Made by a program: the position numbers and the translations under genes. The notes under the pieces were generated by a model. It had not been told where the DNA came from and did no database searches. It saw nothing but the letters and a program-made list of their open reading frames with translations. Shown here piece after piece: positions 1-5,672 of a stretch of DNA of 14,801 bases (the stretch's first letter is position 1; every line of letters starts with the position of its first letter). This DNA is from Pseudomonadota bacterium. Its GTDB lineage: Bacteria > Pseudomonadota > Alphaproteobacteria > Acetobacterales > Acetobacteraceae. The DNA lies in NCBI GenBank assembly GCA_023424475.1, contig JAFADX010000349.1:1-14801 (forward strand), written 5' to 3'.

Positions 1-186
1 GTCCGCGACCATGCCGTGCGGGACGGCGGCATAGCTTCCCCGCGGGCCGCGGGCGACGAAAGTGACGGAGGCCCCGGGTTCGGCGAGCCAGCGGCGCGCA
101 TAGGCAGCCTCGACGCGGTCGATGCCGGATGGCGCCTGGCGGCGCGCGCACCCGAAAAACCGCGATACATCGAGCAGTACGTGCAC
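1..186 (-). CDS. Glycosyltransferase-like protein, N-terminal fragment (cut by window edge)
   Basis: Reading leftwards from a GTG at 186, 62 codons stay open to the window edge, so only the N-terminus is seen. The start is well supported: an AGGAGG ribosome binding site lies 7 nt before the GTG. The peptide begins MHVLLDVSRFFG, followed by PSGIDRVEAAYARRWL at about residues 19-34. From memory, a 'DVSR...(P)(S/T)GIDRVE.AYA' opening is characteristic of a group of alphaproteobacterial family-1-type glycosyltransferases, which would act on cell-surface or exopolysaccharide in the cytoplasm. No catalytic region is inside the window, so the family call rests on this motif alone. The gene is divergent from the thioesterase at 443. 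Confidence 0.65.
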   Translation of the reverse strand, partial: MHVLLDVSRFFGCARRQAPSGIDRVEAAYARRWLAEPGASVTFVARGPRGSYAAVPHGMVAD

Positions 187-257
187 GCGCGGACCTCCTG
201 ACCGTTCCCGGGAGACCGCTTCCGGCCCCCATCGGCGTCCCGGTACCGTGTCATCGT

Positions 258-301
258 GACGGTTGAGAAAAGGCGAATCCGATCCACCGTCATCAACCGT
301 C
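258..301. promoter_or_regulatory. Inverted repeat in divergent intergenic region (candidate operator)
   Basis: Between the leftward gene starting at 186 and the rightward gene starting at 443, GACGGTTGA (258-266) is matched by its exact reverse complement TCAACCGTC (293-301), separated by 26 bp. A related ACCGTCA lies between the arms at 286-292. The stretch from about 300 to 360 is much more AT-rich than the rest of the window, as expected for promoter DNA. No convincing -35/-10 pair was found. The long spacer fits two half-sites for a dimeric regulator better than a terminator. Function is inferred. Confidence 0.3.
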
Positions 302-442
302 TCAAAAATCCGAAGTACCCGAAAAATTAATGCAATACTGACGGACGAAAGTCAATTCTGTCCATGTGCTGCGCCATGACGTGAATGCGGAACGCTGGCA
401 GGGTGTGGAGGATCTTTCGCAACGGACCATGAAGGCGTTCAC

Positions 443-907
443 ATGACGATCTGGCGATCCCCTCCCGATCCGGCGGCCATGGAACGGCGATTCGCGGGCA
501 GCCTTCCAGGACAATTCGGGATCCGCATCCTCGAGGTCGGGCCGGATTTCATCAGGGCCGAGATGCCTGTCGACGAACGTCACATCCAACCCTTTGGAAT
601 CCTTCACGGCGGTGCCTCGGTCGTGCTGTCCGAGACGCTCGGCAGCATGGCGAGCAACATGACCCTCCCCGAGGGCCGCATGGCGGTGGGACTCGAGGTG
701 AATGCGAATCATATCGCCCCTGTGCCGAAGGGGGAGACAGTGAGCGCGCTCTGCACGCCCTTCCACCTCGGGCGGAACACCCAGGTCTGGCAGACCGAGA
801 TCCGCCGCGCCGATGGGCGACTCGCCTGCGTCTCGCGCCTCACCACCGCGGTGGTCGACCGGCCCGGCCGACCGGGGCCGGTTGCCGCCCCCGGAGGCGG
901 CCGATAG
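443..907 (+). CDS. Hotdog-fold acyl-CoA thioesterase (PaaI/YbdB/YdiI type)
   Basis: A 154-residue single-domain hotdog thioesterase, expected to hydrolyse an acyl- or aryl-CoA thioester in the cytoplasm as an oligomer. The helix motif FGILHGGASVVLSETLGS (residues 51-68) is the family signature: HGG at 55-57 and catalytic Glu64, as in E. coli YbdB (EntH) and YdiI. The core (VGLEVNANH at 82-90, FHLGRNTQVW at 107-116, and the CVSRLTTAVV strand at 129-138) also follows the YbdB/YdiI pattern closely. The last 15 or so residues are a Pro/Gly-rich tail. The ATG is preceded by GAAGG at 7-nt spacing. It may be the first gene of a plus-strand run leading into the asparaginase-like gene. The natural substrate (DHNA-CoA, phenylacetyl-CoA-type, or proofreading) cannot be told from sequence. 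Confidence 0.88.
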   Translation: MTIWRSPPDPAAMERRFAGSLPGQFGIRILEVGPDFIRAEMPVDERHIQPFGILHGGASVVLSETLGSMASNMTLPEGRMAVGLEVNANHIAPVPKGETVSALCTPFHLGRNTQVWQTEIRRADGRLACVSRLTTAVVDRPGRPGPVAAPGGGR

Positions 908-974
908 CCTCGGCCCCCGAGGACGACGCAGGAGGTCGCCGGCGCCGAACGCCGACACCCGGAAGGCTGCCCGC

Positions 975-1151
975 ATGCATCCGCCCGCCATCCCGCCCGG
1001 GATCGCCACCCGCATCGAAGGCCTGCTGCGGGAGCGCGGCGCGCGCGGCGCCTCGCCCGCCGCCTTCCGCAACATCGTCGGGGACGTCATGAGGACGGAC
1101 CATGTCATCGGACGCCTGCGTCTCGGCGCGGCGGAAAGGGGGGCTGCGTGA
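975..1151 (+). CDS. Small unknown protein, 58 aa, overlapping the next gene
   Basis: An unrecognised 58-residue ORF beginning MHPPAIPPGI. It has no transmembrane segment, is rich in Arg/Ala/Gly, and has a possible helix around IATRIEGLLRERG (residues 10-22). Three signs favour a real gene. Nearly all codons end in G or C, with typical ATC/GTC/CTG/GCC usage. GGAAGG lies upstream of the ATG at about 8-nt spacing. Its TGA stop (1149-1151) overlaps the GTG start of the asparaginase-like gene in a GTGA junction, the usual arrangement for translational coupling. A longer in-frame version from 813 would overlap the thioesterase gene and is less likely. No function is assigned. It could be a short regulatory or stabilising partner of the enzyme, or a chance ORF in GC-rich DNA. 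Confidence 0.45.
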   Translation: MHPPAIPPGIATRIEGLLRERGARGASPAAFRNIVGDVMRTDHVIGRLRLGAAERGAA

Positions 1152-2143
1152 GTTCCAAACCGAAGGTCGCGATCATCGGCACCGGGGGAACGATTTCGTC
1201 GGTCGGCAAGGGGCCGCTCGACCTGATCGACTACGGCAGCCTCGGCCAGGTGCTGGACGTGAACGGCGTGATCGCGCGCGTGCCCGAACTCGCCCTTGTC
1301 GCGGACGTCGTCCCGGTGCCGTTCAGGGCGCTTCCCTCGACGGCGCTCGGCTGGCCGGAATGGAAGGACCTGCTGCTGGTCTGCCACCGGCTTTCCGCCG
1401 AGCATTCCGACCTCGCGGGCATCGTCGTCACCCACGGCACCTCCTCGCTCGAGGAGACGGCGTATTTCCTCTCCCTCACCCTGAAGATCCCGCAGCCGGT
1501 CGTGCTGGTGGGCGCGCAGCGGCCGGCCACGGCGCTCGCCGGCGACGGGCCGATGAACCTGGTGAACGGCTGCCGCGTCGCCGCCGATCCCGGCGCGCGC
1601 GGGCTCGGCGCGCTGGTCCTGCTGAACGACGAGATCCAGGCGGCGCGGGAGGTGACCAAGACCTCCACGCTGCGCATGCAGACCTTCCGCACGCCCGATT
1701 TCGGCGTGCTCGGCCAGGCGGACGCGGATGCGGTCGTCTGGTACCGCCGGCCGCTGCGGCGCACCGCGCCCGACACCGAATTCGACGTGCGCGGCATGGA
1801 CGCCCTGCCGCGGGTGGACATCGCCTATGCCTATGCCGGCGCGGATGGCGCGGCGATCGAAGCCTTCGTGGCCGCCGGCGCGAAGGGCATCGTCACCGCC
1901 GGCTTCGCGCCGGGATTCGTGACGCCCGCCATGTCCGCCGCCATGGCCGAGGCGGTGAAACAGGGCGTGGCCGTCGTGCTGTCGAGCCGCGCGGGATCGG
2001 GGCGCGTGGGATGGACGACGAAGAACGCCCGGCTCGGCTTCGTGACGGGCGACAACCTCACGCCGCAGAAGGCGCGCATCCTGCTTGCGCTGGCGATCGC
2101 GCACGGGGTCACGGATCTCGGGCGCGTCTTCGCGGAATACTGA
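1148..2143 (+). CDS. Asparaginase/glutaminase-family amidohydrolase with altered substrate pocket
   Basis: A 331-residue protein that follows E. coli AnsB-type L-asparaginase along its whole length but has no signal peptide, so it is probably cytoplasmic. The nucleophile loop GTGGTISS (11-18, Thr15) is present. So are the second Thr in HGTSSLEETAYFL (Thr98), the catalytic Lys171 in VTKTST, GAQRP and GDGPMNL (132-138), and the C-terminal LTPQKARILLALA. Two substrate-binding sites differ. The usual HGTDT motif is HGTSS, so the Asp that grips the substrate amino group (Asp90 in AnsB) is Ser99. The GSQD region is replaced by FRALPSTALGW (59-69). The fold and catalytic core are therefore intact while the amino-acid-binding side is changed. 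The natural substrate may be another amide, or this may be a variant asparaginase subfamily. The GTG start overlaps the upstream ORF by 4 nt. Confidence 0.87.
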   Translation: MSSKPKVAIIGTGGTISSVGKGPLDLIDYGSLGQVLDVNGVIARVPELALVADVVPVPFRALPSTALGWPEWKDLLLVCHRLSAEHSDLAGIVVTHGTSSLEETAYFLSLTLKIPQPVVLVGAQRPATALAGDGPMNLVNGCRVAADPGARGLGALVLLNDEIQAAREVTKTSTLRMQTFRTPDFGVLGQADADAVVWYRRPLRRTAPDTEFDVRGMDALPRVDIAYAYAGADGAAIEAFVAAGAKGIVTAGFAPGFVTPAMSAAMAEAVKQGVAVVLSSRAGSGRVGWTTKNARLGFVTGDNLTPQKARILLALAIAHGVTDLGRVFAEY

Positions 2144-2169
2144 TGCGCGCGATGGAACGGACGAGGGAG

Positions 2170-2191
2170 GGGGGACGGCTTCGCCGCCCCC
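2170..2191 (+). terminator. GC-rich hairpin between asparaginase-like and HD genes
   Basis: GGGGG (2170-2174) pairs with CCCCC (2187-2191) and CGGC (2176-2179) with GCCG (2183-2186). The loop is TTC, and A2175 is a single bulge. There is no T-run after it, so it is not a standard intrinsic terminator. It ends 10 nt before the likely ATG of the HD gene, so it could instead attenuate or hide that gene's ribosome binding site. Confidence 0.28.
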
Positions 2192-2201
2192 GTGCCGCCT
2201 G

Positions 2202-2822
2202 ATGGCGGACCGTGCCTGGGTGCGCCTGCCGTCGGGCCGCCGCCTCGACCTCCTTGCGCCCACCCCCTTCGACTGGACCGATGCCGACCTCGCGACGGGG
2301 CTCGCGCGCACCTTCCGCTGGGGCGGGCATTCGGCCTGGCCGGAGCCGCTCTCGGTCGCGCAGCATTCGCTGACGGTCCTGGCGCTGCGCCGGGCGCGCA
2401 CGCGCCACCGGCTGACGCCCGTGCAGGAACTGCGCGAGCTGCTGCACGACGCCGACGAGGGGCTGATCAACTTCGACTGCATCTCGCCGCTGAAGCCCTT
2501 TCTCGGGGAGGCCTTCGCGGAACTCCAGGCGCGGCTCTGGGCGGCGATCGCCACGCGCTACCGGCTGCCGTCCTGGACGGCCGACGAGAAGCGCGCGCAC
2601 AAGGCGGTCGATGTCGCGGCCGCGGCGGCCGAGGCGGTGCACGTCGTCGGCTGGACCGCGGCAGAGGTGCGCGAGACGCTCGGCATCCGCGCGGCGGTCT
2701 TCACGAAGGACCCGCTCGCGGTGCGCTACGGCGAGGCATCCTGGCGGCCATGGCAGCCCGACGTCGCGGCGCGGCGTTTCCTTGAGGAACTGGCCTCGCT
2801 GCAGGCCCGGGCCGGGGTCTGA
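2202..2822 (+). CDS. HD-domain phosphohydrolase (YfbR-like)
   Basis: A 206-residue HD-superfamily metal-dependent phosphohydrolase. The N-terminal pattern SGRRLDLLAPTP (11-22), then LARTFRWGGH (34-43), then SVAQHS (51-56), then LLHDADE (80-86) gives the H...HD metal-binding set (His55, His82, Asp83), with a downstream acidic residue Asp92 before SPLK. The family, related to 5'-deoxynucleotidase YfbR, removes phosphate from (deoxy)nucleotides in the cytoplasm; the exact substrate is unknown here. The ATG at 2202 is chosen because family similarity begins immediately after it. The in-frame extension back to 2085 would overlap the asparaginase-like gene. No clear ribosome binding site precedes this ATG, and a purine-rich run sits about 25 nt upstream inside a hairpin. 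It lies 58 bp after the asparaginase-like gene and may be co-transcribed. Confidence 0.85.
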   Translation: MADRAWVRLPSGRRLDLLAPTPFDWTDADLATGLARTFRWGGHSAWPEPLSVAQHSLTVLALRRARTRHRLTPVQELRELLHDADEGLINFDCISPLKPFLGEAFAELQARLWAAIATRYRLPSWTADEKRAHKAVDVAAAAAEAVHVVGWTAAEVRETLGIRAAVFTKDPLAVRYGEASWRPWQPDVAARRFLEELASLQARAGV

Positions 2823-2832
2823 CGCCGGGGGC

Positions 2833-2871
2833 GCGAAGGCTTCGCCGCCCGCCATTCGGGTGCCCGGGATG
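2833..2871. terminator. Candidate bidirectional terminator region
   Basis: The 62-bp gap between two convergent genes holds two weak hairpins: GCGAA/TTCGC around a GGC loop (2833-2845), and an imperfect CATTCGG/CCGGGATG stem (2853-2871) with a bulge. Neither has a T-run. Position between converging genes is the main argument. Confidence 0.2.
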
Positions 2872-2884
2872 CCGGCGCGGCCCG

Positions 2885-3802
2885 TCAGGCATGCGCGAAG
2901 AGCGGCGCGCCCGGTCTTTCCCAGCGCGTGCGCAGCACCGTGCCGGTCTCGCTCTCGGTGATGAAGAGGTCGCGGTTCTCCGGCCCGCCGAAGCAGAGAT
3001 TCGTCGTGCCGAGGCCGCGCGGGGAACGGATGCGCAGGAGCGGCTCGCCGAGGCGCGAGAAGATCCAGGCCGTGCCCATCCCCGCATGCGCGACGGCGAT
3101 GTTGCCGTCCACGTCCATCGCCATGCCGTCCGGACCGGCGAGGCCGCCCGACATGGCGATGAAGCGGCCGACGCGGATCACGCCGCCATCCTCGGTGACC
3201 GGCACGCGCCAGATCGCGTTGTCGCGCGTCGCCGCGACATAGAGCGTGTGCGCGTCGGCCGTCAGCACCAGGCCGTTCGGGCTCGGCACGTTGGAGACGA
3301 GCGCATCGGCCTGCGGCGCCCCGGAGCGCAGGCGGTAGACGCGGCCTGCGGGATCATGCAGCCCGGTCTGCCCCTGGTCGGTGAAGTAGAGGTCGCCGTT
3401 CATCGCGAAGGTGCAGTCGTTGACCCCGCGGAAGCCCTCGCGCCGCGCGCGCGGCAGCAGCGGCCCGACCTCGCCGGTCGCGGGGTCGAGGCGCATGAGG
3501 CCGCGCTTCGCGTCGGTGATGGCGATCCAGCCGTCGCGGTGGAAGGCGAGGCCGTTCGGCTCGCCGTCGTAGTCGGCGACGACCGTCCATTCGCCCGCCG
3601 GCGAGACGCGGAAGACGCGGCCGAAGACGATGTCGGTCAGCCAGAGGTTGCCGGCACGGTCGAAGGAGGGGCCTTCGAGGAAGGAATGCGGCGTCGGCCC
3701 GCCGCGGCCGTAGAGCCATTCGCTCGCACGGCCGCGGATGCGCAGCGCCTCGGGGATCTCGGTGTGGACATCGGCGGTGACGGAAGGTGGTGCGGCATAC
3801 AT
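2885..3802 (-). CDS. SMP-30/gluconolactonase-like six-bladed beta-propeller hydrolase
   Basis: A 305-residue protein of the SMP-30/gluconolactonase/LRE family. Members coordinate one divalent metal and open lactones (for example gluconolactone) or hydrolyse related esters. Metal-site positions expected in the family are visible: Glu43 in LEGPSFD, Asn128 in RGVNDCTF, Asn176 in PSPNGLVL, and Asp225 in GPDGMAMD. Repeated blade motifs of the 'G.lw.tD', 'pNGLaf..dG' and 'dlyFTD' type run through the chain. There is no signal peptide, so it is probably cytoplasmic. It is the last of three leftward genes, starting 31 bp after the 84-residue ORF and downstream of the amidase, so the operon suggests a role in the same catabolic route. 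The ribosome binding site before the ATG is weak. Substrate is unknown; lactonase activity is inferred from the family. Confidence 0.85.
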   Translation of the reverse strand: MYAAPPSVTADVHTEIPEALRIRGRASEWLYGRGGPTPHSFLEGPSFDRAGNLWLTDIVFGRVFRVSPAGEWTVVADYDGEPNGLAFHRDGWIAITDAKRGLMRLDPATGEVGPLLPRARREGFRGVNDCTFAMNGDLYFTDQGQTGLHDPAGRVYRLRSGAPQADALVSNVPSPNGLVLTADAHTLYVAATRDNAIWRVPVTEDGGVIRVGRFIAMSGGLAGPDGMAMDVDGNIAVAHAGMGTAWIFSRLGEPLLRIRSPRGLGTTNLCFGGPENRDLFITESETGTVLRTRWERPGAPLFAHA

Positions 3803-3833
3803 GCTTTCGGTCCGGAGGGGTTGGTTCCGCGGG

Positions 3834-4088
3834 TCAGCGCAGGCCGAGGCCGCCCAGGATCCGCGCGCGGCAGGCCTCGCCGGAGGTGAGGGCGGGCGTT
3901 TCGGCGAGGCTGAGGATCGCCGCGCCGACGCCGCCGCCGGGCTGCATCACCGTCATCGCCCCGGCGCCCACGCCGCCCTCGCCGGGCGAGGTGAACTTCA
4001 CGATCCAGCAGGACAGCGGCGGCGAGAGGAACTCGCCCCCGATGGCGGCGAGGACGACGACGACGGCGATCCGCAGCAGCGTTCCCAT
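3834..4088 (-). CDS. Small predicted exported or membrane protein, 84 aa
   Basis: An unrecognised 84-residue ORF. Residues 1-22 (MGTLLRIAVVVVLAAIGGEF plus two) form one hydrophobic segment with an Arg at position 6, resembling a signal peptide or single membrane anchor. The rest is Gly/Ala-rich and contains two cysteines (27 and 73), which could form a disulfide outside the cytoplasm. It sits neatly between the amidase (27-bp gap) and the SMP-30 gene (31-bp gap) on the same strand. This operon-like spacing is the best evidence that it is real. GGAAGG lies very close to the ATG (2-nt spacing), so initiation may use the GGGATGG slightly further upstream. No family was recognised, and no function is proposed beyond probable export. 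Confidence 0.55.
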   Translation of the reverse strand: MGTLLRIAVVVVLAAIGGEFLSPPLSCWIVKFTSPGEGGVGAGAMTVMQPGGGVGAAILSLAETPALTSGEACRARILGGLGLR

Positions 4089-4115
4089 GGCCTTCCCATC
4101 CCGCCGGCGATGCGA

Positions 4116-5507
4116 TCACGCGAGAGCCGGCTCCAGCGTCTCGGACATCCAGCGTGCGATGGCGGTGGCCTGCGCGTCCATATGGGGCTGCGCCATGACC
4201 TGGATGCCCATGGGCAGGCCGCCGACGGCGCAGAGCGGCACGGTGACGGCGGGCGCGCCGAGCGCCGAGCTCGGCGTGTTGAACATCGCATCGCCGGTCG
4301 GCCGCGCGACGAGCGGCTTGCCGGGCACGTCGCCCGCCCAGGCCGGGGCCGGGCCGGGCGATGCCGGCGCGATCAGCGCCTCGACGACCGGGGCGATGGC
4401 GGCATGGCGCGCGCGCAGGTCCTCGCGCTGCAGCAGGCGCAGGCGGTAGTCCTCGGGCGACATCTTCTCGGCCATCGCGAGGACCGCCTTGCTGCGGGCG
4501 CTGATGGCGTCGCGGTCCTGGGCGACGAGGTTGCGGAACAGCCAGTGGTTCTCCCAGCCGGTGATCGCGCTGGTCATCGCCTGCACGCCCGCCAGCGATG
4601 CCTCGAAGCTGTCGAGCAGCGGGTGGTCCCCCTGTTCCAGCACCGTGACCCCCGCCGCGCGCAGGCGCGCGACCACGAGGGCGAAGGCCGCCCTGCTCGC
4701 CTCGTCGAGCGCCGCCCAGCCTTCCGTGCGCATGACGCCGATCACCGCGGGGCGGCGCGCGGCCGGCGGGGCCGGCGGCCCGAACAGGCCGGGCCGGCCG
4801 GGGTCGCCGCCGGCGCGGCCGGCGATCTCGATCGCCACCTGCCACATGTCCTCGATCGAGCCGGCGTGGACGCCATGCGTGCTCATCGAGGTCGCCTGGC
4901 GCTCGCCGCGGTTGATGCCGCCCTGGGTCGGCTTCAGCGCGAAGTTCCCGCAATAGGAGGCGGGGCGGATGATGGAGCCGCCGACCTGCGAGCCGATCGC
5001 CGCGGGCACCATGCGCGCCGCGACTGCCGCCGCCGAGCCGGAGGAGGAGCCGCCCGGCGTGTGCCGCGGGTCGAAGGGGTTCGTCGTCGGCCCCGGATGC
5101 GCGCCGCCGAGCTCGGTCGTCACCGTCTTGCCGAGGACCACCGCGCCGGCCTCGCGCAGCGCCCAGACCGCGGCGTTGTCGCGCTTCGGGAAGTTCCCGC
5201 GATAGGCCCTGCAGCCCATCTGCGTCGGCATGTCGCGGGTTTCGAGCAGGTCCTTGATGCCGATGGGCATGCCGTCGATGGGCGAGAGCGGCCGGCCCGC
5301 CTTCCATCGTCCGGTGCTGGCGTCGGCGGCCTCCCGGGCCGCGGCCTCGTTGCGCACGACCCAGGCGCGGACCACGGGTTCGCGCGCCGCGGCCGTCTCG
5401 AGGCACCGCTCGAGATAGGCGCGCGGGGTATCGGCGCCGCCGGCGAAGGCGCGTGCGGCATCGTGGAAGGTGAGGGCGCGGAAGGCGCGTGGCGAATATG
5501 CGGTCAT
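4116..5507 (-). CDS. Amidase-signature-family amide hydrolase
   Basis: A 463-residue cytoplasmic serine amidase of the amidase-signature family (GatA/FAAH-like fold). The Ser-cisSer-Lys triad can be placed: Lys85 in PIGIKDLLET, Ser154 in TPGGSSSGSAAAVA, and nucleophile Ser178 in GSQVGGSIIRPAS. The 24-residue spacing between the two serines matches the family. Downstream GNFALKPTQG (187-196) and the C-terminal GLPMGIQVM are also typical. The ATG at 5507 is preceded by AGGA at 6-nt spacing; a stop-free frame continues upstream antisense to the transporter genes but is not coding. It heads a three-gene leftward group and is divergent from a peptide-type ABC importer, so it probably hydrolyses an amide or peptide-like compound that the importer brings in. 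No GatB/GatC genes are nearby, which argues against a tRNA amidotransferase subunit. The substrate is unknown. Confidence 0.9.
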   Translation of the reverse strand: MTAYSPRAFRALTFHDAARAFAGGADTPRAYLERCLETAAAREPVVRAWVVRNEAAAREAADASTGRWKAGRPLSPIDGMPIGIKDLLETRDMPTQMGCRAYRGNFPKRDNAAVWALREAGAVVLGKTVTTELGGAHPGPTTNPFDPRHTPGGSSSGSAAAVAARMVPAAIGSQVGGSIIRPASYCGNFALKPTQGGINRGERQATSMSTHGVHAGSIEDMWQVAIEIAGRAGGDPGRPGLFGPPAPPAARRPAVIGVMRTEGWAALDEASRAAFALVVARLRAAGVTVLEQGDHPLLDSFEASLAGVQAMTSAITGWENHWLFRNLVAQDRDAISARSKAVLAMAEKMSPEDYRLRLLQREDLRARHAAIAPVVEALIAPASPGPAPAWAGDVPGKPLVARPTGDAMFNTPSSALGAPAVTVPLCAVGGLPMGIQVMAQPHMDAQATAIARWMSETLEPALA

Positions 5508-5570
5508 GGATCGTCCTGCTCCCGATCCGGCATTCAGAGGCCAGGCCGAGAGCCTGTCCAGGCCGGACGA

Positions 5571-5584
5571 TGACGGAACCGTCA
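5571..5584. promoter_or_regulatory. Perfect 14-bp palindrome, candidate operator of the amidase/transporter divergon
   Basis: TGACGG-AA-CCGTCA is a perfect inverted repeat with 6-bp arms and a 2-bp centre. It is located in the 165-bp intergenic region between the divergent amidase (start 5507) and binding-protein (start 5673) genes. A site here could control both directions. The same TGACGG core occurs near 257-262, in the other divergent intergenic region. No regulator gene is visible in the window, and no clear -35/-10 boxes were found around it. Operator function is inferred from symmetry and position. Confidence 0.4.
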
Positions 5585-5672
5585 GAAGCCCCTGGCGCTT
5601 CGCGCGGTCCCGCTGCATTTTGGTGTCAGGCCATGGGTAGAGCGCCAGCAGGCGCCGACTGGGAGAACTGGA

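Noticed and set aside
429..446. Five-codon mini-ORF (MKAFT) whose stop overlaps the thioesterase ATG
   Set aside because: It is too short to distinguish from chance, and nothing suggests attenuation.
1102..2202. 366-codon plus-strand frame overlapping the asparaginase-like gene
   Set aside because: It is an alternative frame of a gene with clear family motifs, and its product is an Arg-rich shadow sequence.
302..2554. 750-codon minus-strand frame
   Set aside because: It is antisense to the thioesterase, asparaginase-like and HD genes, has low-complexity Arg/Gly/Ala composition and shows no domain similarity.
5642..5655. GCGCC-AGCA-GGCGC hairpin before the binding-protein gene
   Set aside because: A 5-bp stem in very GC-rich DNA is expected by chance, and there is no supporting context.
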